Shown here one piece after another: positions 1 through 4,745 of a stretch of 5,113 bases of DNA. The position numbers were made by a program, and so were the translations under genes. This stretch comes from Candidatus Thorarchaeota archaeon (lineage in GTDB: Archaea > Asgardarchaeota > Thorarchaeia > Thorarchaeales > Thorarchaeaceae), in assembly GCA_004524595.1 (NCBI GenBank), contig SDOA01000190.1, forward strand, positions 1 to 5,113, written 5' to 3'. The notes under the pieces were generated by a model, which did no database searches, was not told the origin of the DNA, and worked only from the letters and a program-made list of their open reading frames with translations. Within the stretch, counting starts at the first letter, position 1. Each line of letters begins with the position of its first letter.

Positions 1-908
1 ATTGCATCTCTATCCACTACATAGCGATTATTACCAACAGTCCATAGTGGAAGCCCAAACTCAGCTAATTCCTGAGTTACTTTTTCGACCACTCCATTCT
101 TGTAGGAATAGATATTCCACCAATTTTTTGGGTCATTATCTTCATAGCCAGCCTGATCCATTACGAAGAATAGTTCCCCGCTCTCACCAAAGGATGGAAA
201 ACAGATTGAAGTATTGGATTCTCCTACTGCTTTCTGCGCGGACTCAACGGACATTTTTGCGCTATTGAATTGAGCATGCCAGAGTTCCGACTCATCCCAT
301 GGCATATGTGGATGATTCCACTGAATCCAAGCAATCTGCGTCCCATCAGAGGAGAGCACAGGGTCTGCATAGAAGTCGCTTCCAGAAACAAGGATGATCG
401 GCTCTTGGGGAAACGGTTTCTTGAGGTTGATTGCCGCAATGCAGTTCTCATTCTCTCTATCTTCAAATTCTTTCTCAAAAAGAAGGATCAAAATATTTCC
501 ATCAGGCGATATAATAGGCGCCGCATATTTCCCTAACGACCCATCTTCTAATCTGTCAGGTGTGACAGGAACCGGAGGAGTGTCGTCTGCTATTTCTTTT
601 TTGTAGAGTCGTTGGTCACTAAAATTAGAGTAGTAGAGCACATTATCATAGACTGCAAACGCTCTTCCACCATACTCGTGCAATCTAGTTCTAACGTTGG
701 AATTGGGTGGGCTGATATCTCTTGTAACCCCTTTTTTATCACATTTCACAATTACAATTCTGCCTTTTTCATGCGGTCGAAGCTCAGCCCAATAATAGAG
801 TCTTTTCTCATCAACGAAGGTATTGAAAAAGAAAGTTGTATCCGAATAGATTTCTTTAGGGGTCACGATGGGATCCCATAAACCATAAGGTTTTGTTTCT
901 TGTTTCAT
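1..908 (-). CDS. S9 family peptidase (prolyl oligopeptidase / acylaminoacyl peptidase type), N-terminal part, cut by window edge
   Basis: Reading the minus strand from the ATG at 908-906 gives 302 codons without a stop up to the left edge. The protein looks like the N-terminal beta-propeller of S9 serine peptidases (COG1506-like), which cleave oligopeptides or N-acylated/dipeptide ends in the cytoplasm. Recognisable pieces are PYGLWDPIVTP (residues 7-17), YYWAELRPHEKGR (38-50), NVRTRLHEYGGRAFAV (71-86), YYSNFSDQRLY (92-102), SPDGN (134-138), LVSGSDFYADPVLSSDG (173-189) and WNHPHMPWDESELW (197-210), the last very typical of the family. There is no signal peptide. Family members usually run to about 600-680 residues, so the alpha/beta-hydrolase domain with the Ser-Asp-His triad lies outside the window. 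The start is supported by GGTGA five bases upstream; an in-frame GTG three codons further up is less likely. The family call is firm; the exact substrate cannot be told. Confidence 0.88.
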   Translation of the reverse strand, partial: MKQETKPYGLWDPIVTPKEIYSDTTFFFNTFVDEKRLYYWAELRPHEKGRIVIVKCDKKGVTRDISPPNSNVRTRLHEYGGRAFAVYDNVLYYSNFSDQRLYKKEIADDTPPVPVTPDRLEDGSLGKYAAPIISPDGNILILLFEKEFEDRENENCIAAINLKKPFPQEPIILVSGSDFYADPVLSSDGTQIAWIQWNHPHMPWDESELWHAQFNSAKMSVESAQKAVGESNTSICFPSFGESGELFFVMDQAGYEDNDPKNWWNIYSYKNGVVEKVTQELAEFGLPLWTVGNNRYVVDRDA

Positions 909-913
909 GATAC

Positions 914-918
914 TCACC
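914..918 (-). promoter_or_regulatory. Shine-Dalgarno site of the S9 peptidase gene
   Basis: On the minus strand GGTGA is followed by a five-base spacer (GTATC) and the ATG at 908. It matches the archaeal 16S anti-SD core and decides the start. The longin-like gene at 1604 uses a GTGA with the same spacing. Confidence 0.55.
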
Positions 919-929
919 GCTCCAATGGG

Positions 930-1017
930 TTCTATAATTTGAAAACATCCAATGATGAATAGAAGTAAACTCTGGCATTTGTTTGTTTCCAATTTCTTCT
1001 GCTAATGCTATTTATTT
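930..1017 (-). promoter_or_regulatory. Candidate promoter region of the S9 peptidase gene (two TATA-like boxes)
   Basis: The minus strand carries AAATAAATA at 1017-1009 and AAATTATAG near 938-930. The distal box would start a transcript near 988 with a leader of about 80 bases that keeps the GGTGA site. The proximal box would give a nearly leaderless transcript that loses most of that site, so the distal box fits better. Both are by-eye calls in A/T-rich DNA. Confidence 0.3.
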
Positions 1018-1075
1018 GGAAATAGTGAGTGAAACTTTGCAAAACTTGTGAGAGAATAGAGTTGACTTCCCATCT

Positions 1076-1114
1076 AACACCGATTCACGTGTTCAAATCA
1101 CGTCCGGCCCACCA
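1076..1114 (+). tRNA. Isolated tRNA 3' half (T-arm, acceptor 3' strand, encoded CCA); no 5' half in the window
   Basis: A perfect five-pair T-stem (ACGTG 1087-1091 with CACGT 1099-1103) encloses the seven-base loop TTCAAAT. It is followed by a seven-base acceptor strand CCGGCCC (1104-1110), discriminator A (1111) and CCA (1112-1114). The preceding GATTC (1082-1086) fits a five-base variable loop, and ACACC (1077-1081) sits where the 3' side of the anticodon stem should be. The partner strand GGGCCGG, a D-arm and the other half of the anticodon stem are absent upstream and elsewhere in the window, so this is not a whole tRNA. It could be an attachment-site remnant left by integration into a tRNA gene, the 3' half of a split tRNA, or the downstream exon of a decayed gene. 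The isotype cannot be settled; an acceptor of this kind with A73 occurs in archaeal Ile, Ala and similar tRNAs. A T-rich stretch (1115-1127) follows directly. Confidence 0.7.
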
Positions 1115-1115
1115 T

Positions 1116-1604
1116 TCATTTCTTTTCTGCTTCAAGTTCAGCTGTCATCTCTTGTAATGGAAGACTCTTAACGTTATTAGGGCAGTCAGAACATTCGGAG
1201 TATTTGCCGCAGTTTGGTTTGAGTACATTTTGGTCAACCAGAAATTTTGGAAACTCTTTGAAGGGAGTAATATCAACATCAGGTTCAACGGATGTAGAGT
1301 AGAACTCGTAGAGGTCCTCAAAGATCTCGATTATTTCAGTAAGAGTTGTCTTGTGGGTTGTTGCATCAGTGTCATCAGCAGAGATTGCAAAGACCAAGCT
1401 CCCTTTTGACATCACTGTAAAGGAGAGTCCACCAAGCTGAATTTCATCTAATGATTCTGCATTGAACATCTTTGACAGATTATAGAGTGCACTAAGGAAT
1501 CCACTGATCATACTATCATCTTCTCCAAAAGAGTGACACTCTCCAAAATTAGCACTAACAAGAGGCCGATTGGTTTTGTCAATGATAATGAGGTTCCTAA
1601 TCAT
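1116..1604 (-). CDS. Longin/roadblock-like small protein with C-terminal cysteine cluster (Asgard type)
   Basis: This encodes a 162-aa cytoplasmic protein without signal peptide or membrane segment. The opening MIRNLIIIDKTNRPLVSANF, then the loop GECHSFGEDD, a helix SMISGFLSALYNLSKMF (31-47), two strands (about 53-65 and 69-76) and a helix TTLTEIIEIFEDLYEFY (86-102) follow the beta-beta-alpha-beta-beta-alpha order of longin or roadblock-like folds. Such folds are abundant in Asgard archaea and often accompany small GTPases; none is in this window. Near the C terminus Cys132, Cys138 and Cys141 form a CX5CX2C cluster that might bind metal, though a fourth ligand is not obvious (Cys23 is far away in sequence). 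I chose the ATG at 1604 because GTGA lies five bases upstream; a GTG at 1613 would add three residues but overlaps that ribosome site. The stop codon lies one base from the tRNA fragment's CCA on the other strand. The fold assignment is by pattern and recall. Confidence 0.62.
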   Translation of the reverse strand: MIRNLIIIDKTNRPLVSANFGECHSFGEDDSMISGFLSALYNLSKMFNAESLDEIQLGGLSFTVMSKGSLVFAISADDTDATTHKTTLTEIIEIFEDLYEFYSTSVEPDVDITPFKEFPKFLVDQNVLKPNCGKYSECSDCPNNVKSLPLQEMTAELEAEKK

Positions 1605-1609
1605 TGTGC

Positions 1610-1613
1610 TCAC
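1610..1613 (-). promoter_or_regulatory. Ribosome binding site deciding the start of the longin-like gene
   Basis: GTGA on the minus strand, spacer GCACA, then ATG at 1604. Spacing and sequence repeat those of the S9 gene. The competing start codon GTG at 1613-1611 is part of this motif, which favours the ATG. Confidence 0.45.
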
Positions 1614-1655
1614 AACTATGGTCTGCTAATCTGACTGATGAAAGATAGTCTAAGA

Positions 1656-1664
1656 GGTACATAA
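1656..1664 (-). promoter_or_regulatory. Candidate TATA box for the longin-like gene
   Basis: The minus strand reads TTATGTACC at 1664-1656, in the 91-base gap between the 173-aa gene's stop and the longin-like gene. A start of transcription about 25 bases on, near 1636, would give a leader of about 30 bases that contains the GTGA site. Weak box, by eye. Confidence 0.3.
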
Positions 1665-1695
1665 CTGTGTTCCATGAAGAATAGAAGAACGTACT

Positions 1696-2217
1696 CTAGA
1701 CATACATCCCCGCTCTCATTGGATGACGGTCTCGGAATATCTTCTGCGCACTCCTATCGAGTGTCATCTGCATCTTTAAGATCTCGGGGCTCAAAGAACC
1801 CAGGTCTGGTCGTGTCAGAACAGGACCCTGTAGAATGTGAGAACTCTTGCTTGTTGACAGGTCTTCAAGAGAGAGTGGTGCTCGTTGTAAGACCTCGTGT
1901 ACCTCTCTTCGAGCCTCTTCAGACCCACCCATTGCATTAGCAATATTCTGCATATCGATATCACTGATTGGTCGCAGCCCAAATTCAGGAGAGGAACGAA
2001 TTCGCTCAACTGTTTCATTGGAATCTGGCAGTTCAATCCCCGCCCCTGTAAACTCAACCGGATTTAGAGGGATTAATTTCAGCTGAAAGGCAGAGTCTGA
2101 ACTGAGAACGAGCACTTCTCCCCGAGGCGTGTTCATAATACGCCAGCCACGGGGTCGCTCTGAATACCTCTTAAGAATACGTGGCACTATCTCTTCTGCA
2201 GGTTCTGGTTCGTTCAC
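1696..2217 (-). CDS. Hypothetical protein, 173 aa, unrecognised
   Basis: I do not recognise this protein. It starts with GTG at 2217-2215; an in-frame TGA at 2226-2224 leaves no earlier start, and the ATG at 2227 is in another frame. Residues 23-60 look like a small beta region (GWRIMNTPRGEVLVLSSDSA, then FQLKLIPLNPVEF). Residues 84-112 are helical and charged (ISDIDMQNIANAMGGSEEAR, then REVHEVLQRAP). The tail from 113 is rich in Ser, Leu, Arg and Met with no clear domain. There are no cysteines, signal peptide or membrane segment, so it is probably a soluble cytoplasmic protein. A TATA-like box about 30 bases before the GTG and the absence of a clear ribosome site suggest a nearly leaderless mRNA. 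It lies on the same strand as the genes on both sides, with gaps of about 90-105 bases, so it is likely its own unit. The uninterrupted length and clean promoter spacing support it as a real gene. Confidence 0.68.
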   Translation of the reverse strand: MNEPEPAEEIVPRILKRYSERPRGWRIMNTPRGEVLVLSSDSAFQLKLIPLNPVEFTGAGIELPDSNETVERIRSSPEFGLRPISDIDMQNIANAMGGSEEARREVHEVLQRAPLSLEDLSTSKSSHILQGPVLTRPDLGSLSPEILKMQMTLDRSAQKIFRDRHPMRAGMYV

Positions 2218-2243
2218 TGTTCTTCATCTTATTATGATATTTT

Positions 2244-2253
2244 TACATAAAAA
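2244..2253 (-). promoter_or_regulatory. Candidate TATA box for the 173-aa gene
   Basis: TTTTTATGTA on the minus strand, centred about 31 bases before the GTG at 2217. Transcription starting about 25 bases downstream would begin near 2223, just ahead of the start codon, giving a very short leader. The T-run could also serve as a terminator for the 149-aa gene upstream. Confidence 0.4.
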
Positions 2254-2321
2254 GCAATATCGGTAGCTGCGAGATGGCGTTTCTACTCAGTTTTGAGAGC
2301 TATAATAGGACTATTTAATCC

Positions 2322-2771
2322 TCAAGGCCAGCTAGCCAGTAGTTCACCCATTGGCCGCGAGGTCTCAACAGATCCTCTAACAAGATTACTGTGAGATTCA
2401 AGTTCGTCTATGATCTTTGCAACAACTCTATCAATGTCTCTGACATCATCAAGTATGTACTTGAAAATTATCGAAGTCCCTCTCCGCTGAACACCAAGCG
2501 CAGTAAAAATCACTCGACGTAGCCTCTTTGGCTCATCAGTAAAAGGACCTTGGTAATATTCAGGACTATAGACCACTACAGCAGCCTCTTCTGTGATACT
2601 CCGAAAGTCAGAGTATTTTTCAAAGACTACAGGTGGAATAGATACATTCTGTTCGTTATTCATATCTTCCATCTCGCTCTCTTGGAAACCCAACACACAC
2701 ACCCCACCGTTTCCGATGGAGAGTTTCGGAGTTTCCACTGTCCACGACCTCCCGGTCGCTATGTTTATCAT
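2322..2771 (-). CDS. Hypothetical protein, up to 149 aa, unrecognised; start uncertain
   Basis: I do not recognise this protein. The best-defined part is residues 60-128: strands around AAVVVYSP (63-70), RRVIFTALGV (85-94) and SIIFKYILDD (100-109), then a long amphipathic helix DIDRVVAKIIDELESHS (112-128), a small alpha/beta pattern. No signal peptide or membrane segment is seen. The longest reading starts at the ATG 2771, but no ribosome site precedes it and the strong TATA box at 2790-2781 would place the transcript start near 2760, downstream of it. Residues 1-33 also look unlike the rest. Internal starts at Met34 (2672) or Met37 (2663) would give 116 or 113 aa and keep the whole alpha/beta region. 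An alternative upstream TATA-like stretch near 2825-2812 would rescue the long form. The tail ends MGELLASWP just before the stop at 2324-2322. Confidence 0.62.
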   Translation of the reverse strand: MINIATGRSWTVETPKLSIGNGGVCVLGFQESEMEDMNNEQNVSIPPVVFEKYSDFRSITEEAAVVVYSPEYYQGPFTDEPKRLRRVIFTALGVQRRGTSIIFKYILDDVRDIDRVVAKIIDELESHSNLVRGSVETSRPMGELLASWP

Positions 2772-2780
2772 ATACTTAAT

Positions 2781-2790
2781 TATATATAAA
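2781..2790 (-). promoter_or_regulatory. TATA box for the 149-aa gene
   Basis: TTTATATATA on the minus strand is the best TATA match in the window. Its expected start of transcription, about 25 bases on near 2760, lies inside the longest version of the 149-aa reading frame, which argues for an internal start codon or use of another promoter. Confidence 0.45.
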
Positions 2791-2838
2791 TGTATCTAAT
2801 TATCTATTCTTTTAGATATTTATCATAATAAATAATTG

Positions 2839-2850
2839 GAACACGTGTTC
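2839..2850. promoter_or_regulatory. Perfect 12-bp palindrome, possible operator
   Basis: GAACACGTGTTC reads the same on both strands. It sits in the 117-base gap between the ferritin-like gene and the 149-aa gene, about 50 bases upstream of that gene's TATA box, a position compatible with a dimeric regulator. No second copy of the full palindrome is in the window. The CACGTGTTC half recurs at 1086-1094 as part of the tRNA T-arm, probably by chance. Confidence 0.35.
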
Positions 2851-2874
2851 GAAATAGCCTAACATTGTGGTTTC

Positions 2875-2890
2875 AAAAGAGGTTTTCCTC
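2875..2890 (-). terminator. Terminator-like hairpin at the end of the ferritin-like gene
   Basis: Overlapping the stop codon TGA (2891-2889), the minus strand reads GAGG-AAAA-CCTC followed by TTTT (2878-2875). The four-pair stem is short, but the T-run directly after it is the usual archaeal stop signal. It would close the pyrE/ferritin-like unit before the next promoter. Confidence 0.4.
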
Positions 2891-3362
2891 AGAAGGTCTC
2901 ACAGACTTTGCGGATCTTCTCTATCTGTTTTGCTTTAATCGAAGCGAGGAATTCGTACAAACGCCTCATGAGTTCGGATTTGGCTCGAGATGAGATAGAA
3001 TTATAGAAAGAGAAGCCTTTGAACTCCATATCCAGAGCTCTATTGCATATGAAGAGCCGCGGGTCTGTGTCAGGGTTTGACTGTGAAAAAGGTGTCCGAT
3101 CCATTCCAAAGGGCGTTGGGTCTGGATCACCGACTGAGAATGAGTCTTTTGCAACCTCTTCAATGGCATCAAGAACACCTGTTGACATCATGAGACGGAT
3201 TCTTTCGATAAGTTCTCCCTCAGTTTCAGCAAGGACCATGAGAAGAGCCTTCACTTGAGGGGTCTCAACAGCGTTCGCTGCCTTCAGATAGAAGTCGTAA
3301 TGATTGGCAGATATTGTGAGGGAAACTTTTAACATGCGTTGAAGAGATGTCTGTTCGGGCAT
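2889..3362 (-). CDS. Ferritin/rubrerythrin-like four-helix protein with degenerate metal site (paralogue A)
   Basis: 157 aa, soluble. Two repeats of the ferritin-like helix pair are visible. Helix 1 has the x..H..FY..AA spacing (residues 18-29) and helix 2 reads VKALLMVLAETEGELIERI (37-55). After a Pro/Asp/Ser-rich linker (about 72-101), helix 3 reads ALDMEFKGFSFY (109-120) and helix 4 RRLYEFLASIKAKQIEKIRK (133-152). Against the rubrerythrin pattern E, ExxH, E, ExxH, I place the six ligand positions at 18, 48, 51, 113, 143 and 146. They read Ser, Glu, Leu, Glu, Lys and Gln, so only two carboxylates remain and a normal di-iron centre is unlikely. The fold is well supported by pattern; the role is unknown (structural, sensory or partner protein rather than oxidase or peroxidase). 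The start ATG 3362 has no ribosome site. It lies 54 bases after paralogue B and ends in a hairpin with a T-run. Confidence 0.75.
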   Translation of the reverse strand: MPEQTSLQRMLKVSLTISANHYDFYLKAANAVETPQVKALLMVLAETEGELIERIRLMMSTGVLDAIEEVAKDSFSVGDPDPTPFGMDRTPFSQSNPDTDPRLFICNRALDMEFKGFSFYNSISSRAKSELMRRLYEFLASIKAKQIEKIRKVCETF

Positions 3363-3387
3363 TATAACATAACATACACATATGCCT

Positions 3388-3401
3388 AGAAAGCACTTTC
3401 T
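3388..3401. repeat. Inverted repeat between the two ferritin-like genes
   Basis: AGAAAG-CA-CTTTCT: six-base arms around a two-base centre, in the 54-base gap between paralogues B and A and about 26 bases before the ATG of A. It may be an operator or a weak processing hairpin. The dyad itself is plain in the sequence; the function is a guess. Confidence 0.35.
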
Positions 3402-3416
3402 GTACTAGACTTTAAG

Positions 3417-3869
3417 CTAGAACGTTCTACAGACTTTACGAATCCGTTTGATTTGCTCCAACTTGATAAAGGCAAGATATTCAAAGACACGGCTAGAGAG
3501 CTCGGACTTTGACCGAGTGGCCAATGATAGATAAAATGTGTAACCTTTCAATTCTTGTTGCAATGCCTTGTTACAGATAAAGATTCGCGGGTCAGTCTCG
3601 TTGCGTTCAGGAGCAAAGAGAGTGTCATCAGGAGGTTCTTCACCAACTACCACCTTATTCATTGCTTCAATTTCATCTAGAACCCCAGTAGCCATCATAT
3701 GTTGAATCTCAAATATCAGGTCACGCTCTGTATCTGCTAAGACACGAAGGAGAGCCTTGACTTTTGGTGTTTCGACACTCTTTGCAGTCTTTTCATAATA
3801 CTCGTAATTACTCTTGGACATTTTAAGGGCCATGTTCAACAGAGTTTCAAGAGGGTTTTTGCGTGACAT
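3417..3869 (-). CDS. Ferritin/rubrerythrin-like four-helix protein with degenerate metal site (paralogue B)
   Basis: 150 aa, upstream tandem paralogue of the 2889-3362 gene. By hand alignment the last 60 residues agree at 36 positions, including DPR-FICN, KSEL and IRKVC-TF. The N-terminal halves share VETP-VKALL-VLA-TE and TGVLD. The four helices run at about 10-30, 36-60, 96-117 and 124-146. The inter-repeat linker (about 70-92) is seven residues shorter than in A. The six expected di-iron positions read Ser18, Glu48, Leu51, Glu106, Lys136 and Gln139, the same substitutions as in A, so the loss predates the duplication or is selected in both. Cys99 and Cys147 are also shared. The ATG at 3869 lacks a ribosome site. 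It follows the pyrE-like gene by 76 bases on the same strand and may be transcribed with it. Function unknown; a metal role should not be assumed. Confidence 0.75.
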   Translation of the reverse strand: MSRKNPLETLLNMALKMSKSNYEYYEKTAKSVETPKVKALLRVLADTERDLIFEIQHMMATGVLDEIEAMNKVVVGEEPPDDTLFAPERNETDPRIFICNKALQQELKGYTFYLSLATRSKSELSSRVFEYLAFIKLEQIKRIRKVCRTF

Positions 3870-3945
3870 AAGGTGAAGAAGGCATTCAAAGCTAAAGAAA
3901 TGGGTTTCTATGTTGAATATCTAGAACCTGAATCTTATTGAAGCC

Positions 3946-4644
3946 TTATGGATGTTGAAGATATTCCGATACGACTTTGTGTTCTTCTTCTGTCATCATA
4001 TCTTTGAGCATTCGAAGCCCATCATCTACTATATTCACCAAACAATGTAGTTGTATTTTGAGAGCCTTAGCACGTTCCTTTGCTCCTTGATTCCGGTCAA
4101 TGACAACAGCAATGTCATCACACTTTATTCCAGAGAGACCACGTTTCTCAATTTCTGCAAGGACTTGAGCTCGTGCAATAATCTTACTCTCCATGCCTGT
4201 AACAAGATCGTCGATTAAACAGAGCGTGTCATCATTCTCAATTATTCCCTCAATGATTTGGTGCTGGCCATACTTTGCAATAGATTCTTGCATCTCTGCT
4301 TCAGTTCGGACTCCTAGAATCTTACGGGTGTGACAGGCAGGAATGCTTGATTCTAATGATACAGAAGTAGCTATAGGGACACCAGCAAAAGCAATTCCAA
4401 CCAGTCTATTGACATCAGGAGCCTCTTCTTCAATCAAGATGGCAAGAGCTTTTCCGATCTTTTTCAAAATACCAGGATGAGAACAGAGTTCTCTCAACTG
4501 AATATAGAAAGGACTCCAAATTCCTGAATGCAGTGTCCAACCCTCTGGACGGTCTCTTACAGAAGTGAGAATCATCCTCTTTTCATAGATATCTCGAATA
4601 ATGTCAGTCTTTAGTTCTTCCAGGAGTTGGAGTGTGTTCGTCAT
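3946..4644 (-). CDS. pyrE: Orotate phosphoribosyltransferase-like protein (PyrE family)
   Basis: 232 aa, a usual length for PyrE (about 170-230). The enzyme joins orotate to PRPP to make OMP, the fifth step of UMP synthesis, in the cytoplasm. Visible marks are SGIWSPFYIQLREL (40-53, the substrate-binding SG..SP.Y..LR stretch), LVGIAFAGVPIA (81-92), CHTRK (104-108), KYG and IEG (124-126, 131-133), the PRPP loop LCLIDDLVTGMES (141-153) and AVVIDRNQGAKE (179-190). Two features are odd. The PRPP loop lacks the usual TTGG and reads T-G-M-E-S after the acidic pair. The catalytic loop between RK and KYG has an insertion of about a dozen residues. It could therefore be a divergent PyrE or another type I phosphoribosyltransferase. 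The start ATG 4644 has AGGT seven bases upstream, and an in-frame stop further up excludes a longer form. It is the first gene of the minus-strand series and is divergent from the 4746 gene. Confidence 0.8.
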   Translation of the reverse strand: MTNTLQLLEELKTDIIRDIYEKRMILTSVRDRPEGWTLHSGIWSPFYIQLRELCSHPGILKKIGKALAILIEEEAPDVNRLVGIAFAGVPIATSVSLESSIPACHTRKILGVRTEAEMQESIAKYGQHQIIEGIIENDDTLCLIDDLVTGMESKIIARAQVLAEIEKRGLSGIKCDDIAVVIDRNQGAKERAKALKIQLHCLVNIVDDGLRMLKDMMTEEEHKVVSEYLQHP

Positions 4645-4745
4645 CGATGCTACCTATGCAATCACGTTTCATTCTTCCTTAACTCTGTATCGACAGTCGG
4701 AGGTCAGTGGGAACAGATATACGATAACGGTTCTGTTTAGTAGAT
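4645..4745. promoter_or_regulatory. Divergent promoter region between pyrE-like gene and the plus-strand gene
   Basis: In this 101-base gap the plus strand holds GATATACGATA (4716-4726), about 25-30 bases before the ATG at 4746, which fits a nearly leaderless start for the right-hand gene. The same A/T-rich spot read on the minus strand (TATCGTATATC) could act as TATA for the pyrE-like gene, with a leader of about 50 bases. TATCG at 4688-4692 and CGATA at 4722-4726 form a spaced inverted repeat. Calls are by eye. Confidence 0.35.

Noticed and set aside
2..881. Several plus-strand open frames (2-268, 270-536, 394-606, 612-881) and a minus-strand frame at 224-478
   Set aside because: All overlap the continuous minus-strand S9 peptidase frame, which has strong family motifs; these are shadow frames.
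1041..1114. A complete tRNA gene ending at the CCA
   Set aside because: The 75 bases ending at 1114 contain no acceptor 5' strand pairing with CCGGCCC and no D-arm; only the 3' half is supported.
1087..1200. A permuted tRNA gene with the 5' half downstream of the 3' half
   Set aside because: No GGGCCGG or D-arm-like sequence follows the CCA; the downstream DNA is the 3' end of the longin-like gene.
1630..1645. C/D box guide RNA suggested by adjacent CTGA and TGATGA on the plus strand
   Set aside because: The outer C and D boxes at the required distances are missing, and the two motifs abut with almost no spacer.
1815..2086. Open frames opposite or alongside the 173-aa gene (1815-2057 minus, 1847-2086 plus, 1674-1940 plus)
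   Set aside because: They overlap the longer 173-aa frame, lack promoters or ribosome sites and have no recognisable protein character.
2841..2862. Second tRNA T-arm fragment, because CACGTGTTC recurs here
   Set aside because: No complementary 3' stem strand or acceptor sequence follows; the site is better explained as a palindrome.
2550..3258. Plus-strand frames at 2550-2799 and 3019-3258 and a minus-strand frame at 2966-3178
   Set aside because: They lie inside the 149-aa and ferritin-like genes in other frames; the paralogy of the ferritin-like pair fixes the real frame.
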